From: Enterococcus sp. ZJ1622
GTDB lineage: Bacteria > Bacillota > Bacilli > Lactobacillales > Enterococcaceae
Length of the DNA stretch: 64,000 nt
Direction: 5' to 3'
Assembly (NCBI RefSeq): GCF_011038845.1
Contig: NZ_JAAKDW010000008.1
Coordinates: 1 to 64,000, forward strand
The translations under genes and the position numbers were made by a program. The notes under the pieces were generated by a model. It saw only the letters and a program-made list of their open reading frames with translations. It did no database searches and had not been told where the DNA came from. How positions within the stretch are numbered: the first letter of the stretch is position 1; each line of letters opens with the position of its first letter. Positions 1 to 8,799 of this stretch are shown in pieces.

Positions 1-11
1 TAACACCACAG

Positions 12-127
12 TGTGGTGGCGATAGCGAGAAGGATACACCTGTAACCATGCCGAACACAGAAGTTAAGCTTCTTAGCGCCGATTGTAGTGAGGGGTTGCC
101 CCTTGTGAGAGTAGGACGTCGCCACGC
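12..127 (+). rRNA. rrf: 5S ribosomal RNA
   Basis: The sequence has the Firmicutes 5S layout: the ends TGTGGTGGCGA and GTCGCCACGC pair as the terminal helix, and the conserved core CCATGCCGAACACAGAAGTT starts near position 47. Length is about 116 nt. It sits at the window edge, so it is the last gene of an rRNA operon whose 16S and 23S lie to the left. The exact 5' end is uncertain by a few bases. Confidence 0.95.
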
Positions 128-140
128 AAATGGTAAAAAC

Positions 141-172
141 AGATGAGCTGTTAAAGCTCATCTGTTTTTTTT
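141..172. terminator. Bidirectional rho-independent terminator
   Basis: A 9-bp stem (AGATGAGCT at 141-149 with AGCTCATCT at 155-163) is followed by eight T on the plus strand and, read the other way, by a shorter T run. It ends the rRNA operon and can also end the minus-strand glutathione peroxidase gene. Confidence 0.9.
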
Positions 173-199
173 GTATATGGTAATGAGAGTCAACGTTAC

Positions 200-670
200 T
201 TAAATGATTGATTCGATTGCTTCTATCATTTTTAATGGTGAGGTTTTCGGAGCAAAACGCTCGATCACTTGTCCATTTTTGTCGATCAGGAATTTAGTGA
301 AATTCCACTTCACTGCGTTTGTGATCGTCCCAGGAGCTTTTTCTTTTAAATAGGTAAAGAGAGGATCTGTGTTTTCCCCGTTCACCTCAATCAGCTGATG
401 CATCGGAAAAGTAACGCCATAAGTGGCACGGCAAGCTTCAGCTGCATCATGAGCAGAATCGACTTCTTGTTTGAATTGATTGGAGGGAAATCCGAGGATG
501 ATTAATCCCTTTGTTTGATATTTCTGATAGAGTTCTTCTAGTTGTTCGAACTGTGGGGCTAAACCACATTTTGTCGCAGTATTGACAATAATAATTGGAT
601 GGCCTGCGTATTTATTTAACGAATAGGTAGTTCCATCTTCTAACGTTGCATTGAAATCATAAATAGTCAT
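200..670 (-). CDS. gpo: Glutathione peroxidase family protein
   Basis: The 156-aa product has the thioredoxin-fold glutathione peroxidase motifs: the active-site Cys35 in TATKCGL (cysteine, not selenocysteine), FPSNQF at 61-66 and WNF at 122-124 near the C-terminus. Bacterial members of this family usually reduce hydroperoxides with thioredoxin rather than glutathione; the true reductant here is unknown. AGGAGG lies just upstream of the ATG, which fixes the start. The space to luxS holds luxS's terminator and little room for a separate promoter, so some expression may come from read-through. It is one of several peroxide-defence genes in the window. Confidence 0.93.
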   Translation of the reverse strand: MTIYDFNATLEDGTTYSLNKYAGHPIIIVNTATKCGLAPQFEQLEELYQKYQTKGLIILGFPSNQFKQEVDSAHDAAEACRATYGVTFPMHQLIEVNGENTDPLFTYLKEKAPGTITNAVKWNFTKFLIDKNGQVIERFAPKTSPLKMIEAIESII

Positions 671-695
671 AGTAAGTCCTCCTAATAAAATTTAA

Positions 696-746
696 AAAAA
701 GTTCCAAACTCAAAAACATATTCTTGTTTTCAAGTTCGGAACTTTT
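696..746 (-). terminator. Rho-independent terminator after luxS
   Basis: On the minus strand AAAAGTTCCGAACTTG pairs imperfectly with GAGTTTGGAACTTTTT across a loop and runs into a U tract. It separates luxS from the glutathione peroxidase gene. Confidence 0.75.
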
Positions 747-773
747 AGAGAATCGTGCAATAGATCTACGGGA

Positions 774-1232
774 TTAAGCTTCGACTTCAGCCCATTCGTC
801 GCGTTTTGCTAAGAATTCACGTGCCAAAGACTGCGCACCTTCCAAGGTATGGCTTGCTGCCCAGCCGCATTGTGTTTCGTTGCTTGCAGGTACTTCAGTT
901 GCTTTTAGTACATCATTCATCGTTTTTTCTAAAACATCTAAGATATCATCATAGCTTTCATGATTTAAAACCGTCAGATAAAAACCGGTCTGGCATCCCA
1001 TTGGTGACCAGTCAACGATATAATCTGCGTGATTACGAATCAATTCAGCAGTCAAATGTTCAAGGGAATGAAGACTTGGCATCTCCATGTGTTCTTTATT
1101 CGGTTGTTTGAAGCGAACATCATATTTGATGATCACATCTCCATGTTCGCCCGTTTTACGATCATCCACACGAACGTATGGTGCTTTTACTTTCGTATGA
1201 TCAAGATTAAAGCTTTCAACATTCATTCTCAT
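774..1232 (-). CDS. luxS: S-ribosylhomocysteine lyase (LuxS)
   Basis: LuxS cleaves S-ribosylhomocysteine to homocysteine and the AI-2 precursor DPD in the activated methyl cycle. The 152-aa product has the HSLEH metal motif at 55-59 and Cys122 in TQCGWAA, giving the His-His-Cys metal site, plus Cys80 in the PMGCQTGF segment. Length is normal for the family. GGAG lies about ten bases before the ATG; a second in-frame Met two codons in is possible. Its product homocysteine is the substrate of the transsulfuration genes just upstream on the same strand, so the neighbours form a metabolic sequence. Confidence 0.97.
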   Translation of the reverse strand: MRMNVESFNLDHTKVKAPYVRVDDRKTGEHGDVIIKYDVRFKQPNKEHMEMPSLHSLEHLTAELIRNHADYIVDWSPMGCQTGFYLTVLNHESYDDILDVLEKTMNDVLKATEVPASNETQCGWAASHTLEGAQSLAREFLAKRDEWAEVEA

Positions 1233-1402
1233 TTTGTAAATCTCCTATCTATTTGTTCATTTGTTTTGTAAATATGCGTGCAAAGTATTCAGCAAATTTA
1301 CAAAAACATCGATTAAGCTTTTCTACTTGATTCTATCACTTATTTCTTCTGAGTTGTAGCAATCTGAAATGTTTTTTAGATTTTCCTTATAACTATTCGT
1401 AC

Positions 1403-2563
<1,161 letters not shown>

Positions 2564-3481
2564 CTATAAATAGATATTTTTGGAAAGATAACGGTCAGCT
2601 GCATCTGGGAAAATGGTGATGACTGAATGACCATCTGGTAGATGCTGTACTTCCTTTAAAGCTGCGGCAAATGCTGCGCCACTTGAACTACCAACGAGCA
2701 GTCCTTGTTTCTCAGCTAATTGACGAGTATATCTGAATCCTTCTTCATCAGAGACTGTTTCGAAATGATCGATTGTCAGATCTGAAAGAAAGGGCGGAAT
2801 GAATTCTACCCCGATCCCTTCGATCTTGTGAGATCCTGGGAGTCCACCATTCAAAATCGATCCCTCAGGTTCAACACCGATCAAACGGATGTTTTCATTT
2901 TGTTCTTTTAAATAAGCAGAAGTCCCGGCAAATGTACCGCCGCTACCGATTCCAGCTACAAAACTGTGCAGATTTCTGCCCAGTTCGTTCCATAATTCCG
3001 GCCCTAATGTATGATAATAAGCAGCAGGGTTATCGGAATTCTCAAATTGCAAAGGAAGATAGCTGTTTCTGATTTCTTTAGCAAGTGACTTGCTTTTTTC
3101 GATTGCGCCCCTGATACCCAATTCGCTAGGTGTATGAATGATTTCCGCACCTAGCGCTTTCATCAATTGCTGTTTTTCGATACTAAACTTTTCTGGTACG
3201 ACAAAGATCGTTTTTAAATGGAACTGTTGAGCAGCCAAAGCGATTCCAATCCCGGTATTGCCGGCAGTCGGTTCGATAATGGTTGTTTCGTGATCGATTT
3301 TTCCATTGGTATAGGCAGTATTTATCAAATATTCACCTAATCGATCTTTGATACTGCCTCCTGGATTCATGTATTCTAGTTTTGCATAAATAGCAGAATT
3401 TTTCGGCATGGGATAATCTTTTGCCGTGAATCGATAGAGCGGAGTAGAGCCAATAGCTTCAGTAATTGTCGATATGATCAT
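2564..3481 (-). CDS. mccA: Cystathionine beta-synthase / cysteine synthase-like enzyme (MccA type)
   Basis: This 305-aa fold-type II PLP enzyme has the lysine in GGSIKDR (Lys45), the phosphate loop GSGGTFAG near 178-185 and a SSSG cofactor contact near 266. The asparagine loop reads TAGNTG (72-77) rather than the TSGNTG of classical CysK; this pattern fits MccA-like cystathionine beta-synthases, which condense homocysteine with serine or O-acetylserine. It has no CBS regulatory domain. AGGAGG sits 5-6 bases before the ATG. A leader ORF rich in Cys codons and a terminator precede it (see those entries), implying control by cysteine supply. Confidence 0.88.
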   Translation of the reverse strand: MIISTITEAIGSTPLYRFTAKDYPMPKNSAIYAKLEYMNPGGSIKDRLGEYLINTAYTNGKIDHETTIIEPTAGNTGIGIALAAQQFHLKTIFVVPEKFSIEKQQLMKALGAEIIHTPSELGIRGAIEKSKSLAKEIRNSYLPLQFENSDNPAAYYHTLGPELWNELGRNLHSFVAGIGSGGTFAGTSAYLKEQNENIRLIGVEPEGSILNGGLPGSHKIEGIGVEFIPPFLSDLTIDHFETVSDEEGFRYTRQLAEKQGLLVGSSSGAAFAAALKEVQHLPDGHSVITIFPDAADRYLSKNIYL

Positions 3482-3503
3482 AGGGACCTCCTAAAAAAGT
3501 ATA

Positions 3504-3538
3504 ATAAAAAAGGAGCTGACTATTAAATCAGCTCCTTA
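3504..3538 (-). terminator. Leader terminator (attenuator) before mccA
   Basis: On the minus strand AAGGAGCTGA pairs with TCAGCTCCTT around a short AT-rich loop and is followed by six U. It lies between the Cys-codon leader ORF and mccA, only 23 nt from the mccA start, so it must be bypassed for expression. This placement is that of an attenuator rather than an end-of-operon terminator. Confidence 0.85.
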
Positions 3539-3592
3539 AAGACACAAGATTGTTGAGTATACGAAAAAAAATAAATATTTTTCGGCTCATTC

Positions 3593-3688
3593 TTATGAAG
3601 GGCAATTAATAGACATGACAAACAGTATGCTGCTTTTACGCACCATACAACAGCAACGATCCAATTGTTTTTGGCTGCTGATTGTCAT
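3593..3688 (-). CDS. Putative cysteine-codon leader peptide (31 aa)
   Basis: A 31-codon ORF starts at an ATG with GGAGG seven bases upstream (plus 3696-3700). Codons 12, 13 and 14 are all Cys (TGC TGT TGT), with a fourth Cys at codon 29. It ends 112 nt before mccA. A 9-position hairpin (GTATGGTGC at 3648-3640 with GCAGCATAC at 3633-3625, one mismatch) starts inside the third Cys codon, where a stalled ribosome would melt it. The layout (promoter, short ORF with a run of one codon, terminator, matching biosynthetic gene) is that of ribosome-mediated attenuation. The peptide itself probably has no other role. No homologue is known to me. Confidence 0.72.
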   Translation of the reverse strand: MTISSQKQLDRCCCMVRKSSILFVMSINCPS

Positions 3689-3717
3689 GTTGGCCCCTCC
3701 AATTAAGAATTTTATTA

Positions 3718-3746
3718 AAAGTATCATGAAAAAGAGAGAAAGTCAA
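3718..3746 (-). promoter_or_regulatory. Promoter of the leader-mccA-mccB transcript
   Basis: On the minus strand TTGACT (plus 3741-3746) and TACTTT (plus 3718-3723) are 17 bases apart. Transcription would start near 3711, ten bases before the leader ORF's Shine-Dalgarno sequence. The -35 is good and the -10 fair. Confidence 0.6.
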
Positions 3747-3790
3747 AGGGTAAATGTTAAAAAGAGAGAATCCTCTAGTTTTCTAGCCGG

Positions 3791-3819
3791 TTGTCTGATA
3801 CAATAAAGTTGATTATGAT
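3791..3819 (+). promoter_or_regulatory. Promoter of efp
   Basis: TTGTCT and TATGAT with exactly 17 bases between, 24 bases before the efp ATG. It faces away from the mccA leader promoter. Confidence 0.65.
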
Positions 3820-3842
3820 AAAGATAAGAAGGAGCAAAAATA

Positions 3843-4406
3843 ATGATCTCAGCAAGTGATTTAAGAGCCGGTATGACATTCGTACAAGACGGCAAATTGA
3901 TTAAAGTTCTAGATGCAAGCCATCACAAACCTGGTAAAGGAAATACCGTAATGCGTATGAAACTGAAAGATGTCCGTTCAGGTGCAACGTATGATACGAC
4001 ATTCCGCCCAGAAGAAAAATTCGAAAAAGCGCATATCGATACAAAACCAGTGCAATACTTGTACACAATGGATGATACAGCCTTTTTCATGGACTTGGAA
4101 ACATATGAACAATATGAAATCCCAGTAGAAACTGTAGAAGAAGAAATGAAATATATCTTAGAAAACATGGAAGTAAAAATCCAATTCTTCGGCAGTGAAG
4201 TAATCGGTGTCCAATTACCTACAACAGTTGTTCTACGTGTCGTTGAAACACAGCCTTCAATCAAGGGTGCTACAGTGACTGGTTCAGGAAAACCTGCGAC
4301 AATGGAAACAGGTCTGGTTGTCAACGTACCAGATTTCATCGAAACAGACGAATTGTTAGAAATCAATACAACAGAAGGTTCTTACGTGAAACGCGCATCA
4401 AAATAA
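3843..4406 (+). CDS. efp: Elongation factor P
   Basis: EF-P enters the ribosomal E site and relieves stalling at polyproline stretches. The 187-aa product matches the family length with a KOW-like N-domain and two OB domains. The tip loop HKPGKGN carries Lys32, the residue that is modified in Firmicutes EF-P. The C-terminal domain has the conserved [20 protein letters not shown]-type ending split over the last 25 residues. GAAGGAG precedes the ATG. It is a single-gene unit between its own promoter and a strong terminator. Confidence 0.98.
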   Translation: MISASDLRAGMTFVQDGKLIKVLDASHHKPGKGNTVMRMKLKDVRSGATYDTTFRPEEKFEKAHIDTKPVQYLYTMDDTAFFMDLETYEQYEIPVETVEEEMKYILENMEVKIQFFGSEVIGVQLPTTVVLRVVETQPSIKGATVTGSGKPATMETGLVVNVPDFIETDELLEINTTEGSYVKRASK

Positions 4407-4431
4407 TCTGCTGACGAGTTAGCTGATGAAG

Positions 4432-4479
4432 AAATACTTTTTGTTAAATTCAGTGTTGAATTTGATAAAAAGTATTTTT
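4432..4479 (+). terminator. Rho-independent terminator after efp
   Basis: AATACTTTTTGTTAAATTCA pairs with TTGAATTTGATAAAAAGTATT, then at least seven T. The stem is long and AT-rich. Confidence 0.85.
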
Positions 4480-4564
4480 TTTGCGTACTCAGCGTATTCT
4501 TTTATTTAATATTAAAAAAACATTATAATTGAATTAGTATAAAAAAAGGAATGGGGGTTGAGTA

Positions 4565-6457
4565 ATGGAAAAGCATACGACAAAAGAGACACAGCAAGAA
4601 AATGAAAAGGTCAAAAAACAATTGGATTTTGAATCGAATGAAGAATTTTTGCTTGCTAGCCAAAATTGTGTAGCAGCCTTCGATCATTTAGAAATCATTC
4701 GGGATGGGAAAGTGATCTGGAGCCAAAAAGCGTATGATTTTTTGGAAGAAGAATGTCCCAATTGTGCCAATCCAAGTTTATGGGAAAATGCACGTTGTAA
4801 TCATCAAACCGGCTTATTTCGTGTATCCGATCAGATTTTTCAGCTGCGCGGTTTCGATATGGCCAATTTGACTTTGGTGTTGACACCGAACAATAATTGG
4901 ATCGTTTTTGATACATTGATGAGCATCGAATGCTCTAGAGCAGCCATTGAGTTTGCTAATCTGTGGTTCAATGATCATGGGTATCCTACAGTGGAACAGA
5001 ACCTGGCGGGCATCGTGATCAGTCATTCGCATGTCGATCATTTTGGCGGGATACGAGGCATCTTCCCAGACTATAACATAGATCCTTCTATCCCAATCTA
5101 TGCACCTAGCGGATTTACAGAAGCTGCGATTTCTGAAAATCTGATGGTTGGAAAGGCAATGGGCAGACGGGCGGTTTATCAGTACGGCTCTGTACTGGAA
5201 AAAAGTCCATTTGGCTCTTTGTCAGTTGGAATCGGTCAAGGACAGTCTACAGGGACGATCAGTTTTGAATTGCCCACATATGAGATCACTGAAAATGAAA
5301 AAATAGTGATCGACGATTTAGAATTGGCATTCCAATTGACACCGGGAACAGAAGCGCCTGCCGAGATGAATACGTATATTCCGGCATATGAAGCATTATG
5401 GATGGCAGAAAACTGTACGTGCACGATGCACAATCTCTATACACTGCGAGGCGCACAAGTTCGAGATGGAAAAAGCTGGGCGAAATATCTCTTGGAAGCT
5501 CAGCAAAAGTATGGACAAAAAGCAAAAATCCTGTTCCATGCACATACATGGCCGCGTTATGCAACAATTGAAGCGCCAGATACCATCAATAGCTATCTGT
5601 TCTCTCAGGCTAGATTATATAAAGGAATCCATGACCAGTCACTCAAGGCAATCAATGCAGGCTACACAATCAATGAATTACACGAGCAAGTAAACTTACC
5701 GAAAGAATTGACCGAAAAATGGTACTTGCGGCCTTATTACGGAACGATTGCTCATAACAGTAAAGCTGTCTATCAAAAATACATCGGCTGGTATGATTCG
5801 AACCCGGTGAATTTGAATCCGCTTACTCCGGAGCTTGAAGCAAAACAAATGGTCAAGTACATGGGTGGTGCAGAAGCGATTTTAGAAAAAGCACACGAAG
5901 ACTATGAAAGTGGCAATTATCAGTGGGCTGCAAAAATTACGAATATACTGATTTTTGCAGAGCCTGAAAATAAAGAAGCACGAGCGCTTTGTCGGCGTTC
6001 GCTGACACAGTTAGGCTATCAGGCAGAATCCGGTGCATGGCGGAATGAATATCTGACTGGCGCAGCAGAATTGAGAGAAGCATATGATCCAGCCAAAAGA
6101 GACGCGGCTGATTCCTCCGAATTATCTGCACACATGAATGGCGAAATGCTGCTTGACTACTTGAGTATCCATACTGTTTCCTCAGACAAAGAACAAAAAG
6201 GAATCGTAACATTTACAGATGATTGGCAAATGTCAGCTGGTCGTGTCCAATCGATAGATTCAAGCTACTTGCTTGATTACTGGAAAGGGATCTTGACCTA
6301 CTCACCTATATATGAAACGGATAGTTTCCCTGTGATTTATGAAGGAGAGCGGTTGGACTTTCTGCAACAAATGCTGGACCCGTCAGGAGAGCCAAAAGAA
6401 TGGTCTGCTCTGTTTCATGTAGAGAAAAATGACTACTTTCATATCATCGAACCATAA
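4565..6457 (+). CDS. Alkylsulfatase, metallo-beta-lactamase fold (SdsA1/BDS1 family)
   Basis: The 630-aa protein has the metallo-beta-lactamase metal motif HSHVDHFGG with His154, His156, Asp158 and His159. It shows the long architecture of linear alkyl sulfatases: an N-terminal metal domain, a helical dimerisation domain rich in Trp/Tyr/Ala (about 390-500) and a C-terminal SCP2-like domain (about 510-630). Family members hydrolyse sulfate esters such as dodecyl sulfate. I see no signal peptide, unlike the secreted Pseudomonas enzyme, so it is probably cytoplasmic and its natural substrate is unclear. A CPNC pair near residue 64 is notable. It appears to be monocistronic. Confidence 0.85.
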   Translation: MEKHTTKETQQENEKVKKQLDFESNEEFLLASQNCVAAFDHLEIIRDGKVIWSQKAYDFLEEECPNCANPSLWENARCNHQTGLFRVSDQIFQLRGFDMANLTLVLTPNNNWIVFDTLMSIECSRAAIEFANLWFNDHGYPTVEQNLAGIVISHSHVDHFGGIRGIFPDYNIDPSIPIYAPSGFTEAAISENLMVGKAMGRRAVYQYGSVLEKSPFGSLSVGIGQGQSTGTISFELPTYEITENEKIVIDDLELAFQLTPGTEAPAEMNTYIPAYEALWMAENCTCTMHNLYTLRGAQVRDGKSWAKYLLEAQQKYGQKAKILFHAHTWPRYATIEAPDTINSYLFSQARLYKGIHDQSLKAINAGYTINELHEQVNLPKELTEKWYLRPYYGTIAHNSKAVYQKYIGWYDSNPVNLNPLTPELEAKQMVKYMGGAEAILEKAHEDYESGNYQWAAKITNILIFAEPENKEARALCRRSLTQLGYQAESGAWRNEYLTGAAELREAYDPAKRDAADSSELSAHMNGEMLLDYLSIHTVSSDKEQKGIVTFTDDWQMSAGRVQSIDSSYLLDYWKGILTYSPIYETDSFPVIYEGERLDFLQQMLDPSGEPKEWSALFHVEKNDYFHIIEP

Positions 6458-6462
6458 AAAAT

Positions 6463-6554
6463 AACCGAACTACTTGAAGTGTTCGCTTCGTCCGTCTAGA
6501 GACGAAGACCGGCTGATAGCCGGAGATGTACTTCTTGTGTTCGGTTGTTTTTTT
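6463..6554 (+). terminator. Branched (three-way) terminator after the alkylsulfatase
   Basis: AACCGAAC (6463-6470) pairs with GTTCGGTT (6539-6546), extended by ACTTGAAGT with ACTTCTTGT through two U-U mismatches. Inside the outer stem are two hairpins: CTTCGTC/GACGAAG (6486-6507) and CCGGCT/AGCCGG (6509-6523). A seven-T tract follows. Terminators usually have a single hairpin; see the findings. Confidence 0.75.
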
Positions 6555-6636
6555 ATTTTTCGAACTGAATAAAAATACGAATTTCTCTTTTTAATGAATT
6601 TTTTTCCTGTTTTTATGAAAAAATATTGAAATATAC

Positions 6637-6665
6637 TAGACAATTCAGAAAATTTTGTTTAATAT
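6637..6665 (+). promoter_or_regulatory. Promoter of the lysine/DAP operon with CodY-like box
   Basis: TAGACA (6637-6642) and TAATAT (6660-6665) are 17 bases apart. ACAATTCAGAAAATT at 6640-6654 matches 12 of 15 positions of the CodY consensus AATTTTCWGAAAATT and overlaps the -35/spacer, as expected for a repressor site. I found no lysine riboswitch in the leader. Confidence 0.55.
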
Positions 6666-6666
6666 T

Positions 6667-6707
6667 ATTCAAATAAAATTCAAATCTCTATCCAATCTGA
6701 TTCAAAT
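6667..6707 (+). repeat. Three phased ATTCAAAT repeats in the lysA leader
   Basis: The 8-mer ATTCAAAT occurs exactly at 6667, 6678 and 6700, i.e. at spacings of 11 and 22 bases, about one and two helical turns. The region is very AT-rich, which raises the chance of coincidence. Confidence 0.6.
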
Positions 6708-6750
6708 TTAAATTAGAAGAAAGTCATGTTTCGAAAAGAGGGAATAAAGG

Positions 6751-8010
6751 ATGACAGAACTGGAAATAGGTGGTATTCCTGCACGAACGCTAGCAGAAGA
6801 ATATCAGACACCGTTATACGTATACGACGAAGAAAAATTGAAGAATGGAATGAAGCGATTCAAACAAGGATTCATCTCTCATCATTTTAACACAAAAGTT
6901 CTATACGCTTCCAAAGCCTTCCAAACGATCGAAATGCTTCATTTAGTTAAAGAACAAGGTCTTGGTTTGGATGTCGTAAGCGGCGGCGAAATCTATACCG
7001 CTTTGGCGGCAAATTTTCCTGAAGAGCGAATCTATTTCCACGGAAACAATAAAACATTGGGAGAATTGACCTACGCATTGAACAACGGACTGACCCATTT
7101 TGTTGCAGATAATCTGATGGAAATCGAATTGCTGGAAGCTTTATGCAAGGAGTATTCCAAAAAGATACAGGTCATGTTGCGCCTGAACGTAGGGATCGAA
7201 GCACATACCCATGAGTACATCGTAACTGCTCATATTGACTCGAAATTCGGCATGAGCTATGAGAGTGAAGATTGTCAGCAAGCACTTCAACTCATCAAAA
7301 AAAGCAGTCATTTACAGTTGGAAGGCTTCCATGCACACATTGGCTCGCAGATTTTTGACCTGACTGCCTGGTTCGCAGAGATCGATCAGTTGATCAGTTA
7401 TCTAAAGGATTTTGACGAGACACTTTCCTTGAATTTAGGTGGGGGATTTGGCATACGGTATACCGACAACGATAGGCCTCTTCCAATTGAAGATTCCCTG
7501 CGGCAGCTGATCCGACATACAGAAGAAACCTTGGAACAGCAGCAGCTGAAAATCAGTCAGCTGATCATCGAACCAGGAAGAAGCATCGTAGGAGAAGCAG
7601 GGACAACCCTTTATACGATCGGATTCATCAAAAAAACCCCACACAAGACCTACTATTTTGTCGATGGCGGAATGACTGATAATATCCGTCCAGCGCTTTA
7701 TCAGGCCGAATACAGCTGTGATATCGCCACAAAACTATCGGAAGAAAAAACGGAGAAAGTAACAGTTGCGGGAAAAATGTGCGAATCGGGCGATATCGTG
7801 ATCAAAGAAGTCCTTCTCCCAGCTGCGAAATTGGGGGATATTTTAGCCGTTTACGCAACGGGAGCTTATGGCTATTCGATGAGCAGCAATTACAACCGGA
7901 CTGTTACGCCGGCAGTCGTGTTTGTAGGAAATGGTGAGTCGAGACTAGTCGTTCGAAGACAAGAATACTCAGATTTACTCAAGGGGGAAGTCGCCTATGA
8001 ACATCCATAA
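6751..8010 (+). CDS. lysA: Diaminopimelate decarboxylase
   Basis: LysA removes CO2 from meso-diaminopimelate to give lysine, the last step of the pathway. The 419-aa PLP alanine-racemase-fold enzyme shows the Schiff-base lysine Lys55 in YASKAF, the GGGFG phosphate loop, EPGRSIVGEAG, and the catalytic Cys344 in CESGD that works across the dimer. It is the first gene of a nine-gene unit in which most genes overlap or nearly touch. Having lysA first is functionally notable, because it competes with the cell wall for DAP. AGAGGG-type ribosome binding site precedes the ATG; lysA overlaps dapF by 14 bases. Confidence 0.96.
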   Translation: MTELEIGGIPARTLAEEYQTPLYVYDEEKLKNGMKRFKQGFISHHFNTKVLYASKAFQTIEMLHLVKEQGLGLDVVSGGEIYTALAANFPEERIYFHGNNKTLGELTYALNNGLTHFVADNLMEIELLEALCKEYSKKIQVMLRLNVGIEAHTHEYIVTAHIDSKFGMSYESEDCQQALQLIKKSSHLQLEGFHAHIGSQIFDLTAWFAEIDQLISYLKDFDETLSLNLGGGFGIRYTDNDRPLPIEDSLRQLIRHTEETLEQQQLKISQLIIEPGRSIVGEAGTTLYTIGFIKKTPHKTYYFVDGGMTDNIRPALYQAEYSCDIATKLSEEKTEKVTVAGKMCESGDIVIKEVLLPAAKLGDILAVYATGAYGYSMSSNYNRTVTPAVVFVGNGESRLVVRRQEYSDLLKGEVAYEHP

Positions 8011-8797
8011 ATACAATGGCTGCGGGAATGATTTCCTCCTGTTAGATCATATCGAACATACGGATTATAGTGAATTGGCTAGACGATTGTGCGCAAAAGA
8101 ATCATTTGATACAGACGGGCTGATCGCTGTGAAAACAGATCCTCTGGAAATGGTTTATTTCAATAAAGACGGTAGCCGAGCGCCTATGTGTGGCAATGGT
8201 ATCCGCTGCTTTGCCCGATATGTCAGGGATCAGAAACTCATCGAAGCACAGGAATTCATGATTGAGACATTAGCTGGGGCGAGACAAATCCATATACTGG
8301 ATCAAGATCCTTTTTATTGTGAAGTCGAGATGGGTAGACCAGATTATTCGCCAGAGAAACTTGCAGTAGATCAGCTCTATCCGATTCGAAATCAAATGCT
8401 GCAGCTCGGTGATGAAACAAGAAAAGTGACCAGTTTGTTCATGGGAACGATCCATACAGTCGTATTTGTAGAAAATGCAGATGCAGAATTAAGCAAGAAA
8501 ACAGGTGAAAGAATCTGTCATCATCCTTTATTCAAAGAACGAACAAACGTCAATTTTGTCGAAGTAGTCAACGAACACGAATTGATTGTGCGTACGTATG
8601 AAAGAGGGGTAGGCTGGACACTTGCTTGCGGAACTGACTGTTGTGCGGCTTATGTAGCAGCAAAAGAAAATGGGTATATCTCTGAACAGGAGGTCACTGT
8701 CCACTTAGCAAAGGGAGATCTGGTCATTTCCGGTGAAGAATCGATCCGAATGGCTGGCCCTGCAATACATGAATGGACAAAACCAATGGAGGGATGA
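7997..8797 (+). CDS. dapF: Diaminopimelate epimerase
   Basis: DapF interconverts LL- and meso-DAP without a cofactor using two cysteines. Both are present in the 266-aa product: Cys65 in MCGNGIRC and Cys211 in ACGTDCC. The GCGNDF motif sits at residues 8-13. It begins inside the 3' end of lysA and ends over the start of dapA, so translational coupling is likely. meso-DAP would feed lysA and, in enterococci, lysine then enters peptidoglycan. Confidence 0.96.
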   Translation: MNIHKYNGCGNDFLLLDHIEHTDYSELARRLCAKESFDTDGLIAVKTDPLEMVYFNKDGSRAPMCGNGIRCFARYVRDQKLIEAQEFMIETLAGARQIHILDQDPFYCEVEMGRPDYSPEKLAVDQLYPIRNQMLQLGDETRKVTSLFMGTIHTVVFVENADAELSKKTGERICHHPLFKERTNVNFVEVVNEHELIVRTYERGVGWTLACGTDCCAAYVAAKENGYISEQEVTVHLAKGDLVISGEESIRMAGPAIHEWTKPMEG

Positions 8798-8799
8798 AG

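Noticed and set aside
1265-1305. Inverted repeat TTTGTAAAT/ATTTACAAA upstream of luxS
   Set aside because: The arms are AT-rich and far apart, there is no T tract or known binding motif; it may be chance.
3541-3750. T-box riboswitch before mccA
   Set aside because: I found no TGGNACCGCG-like antiterminator motif and no Stem I features; the Cys-codon ORF explains the leader better.
3615-3806. Plus-strand ORF of 63 codons before efp
   Set aside because: It lies opposite the Cys leader, has no ribosome binding site and overlaps the efp promoter.
6560-6750. Lysine riboswitch before lysA
   Set aside because: The leader is short, very AT-rich and lacks the conserved L-box core; no terminator precedes the gene.
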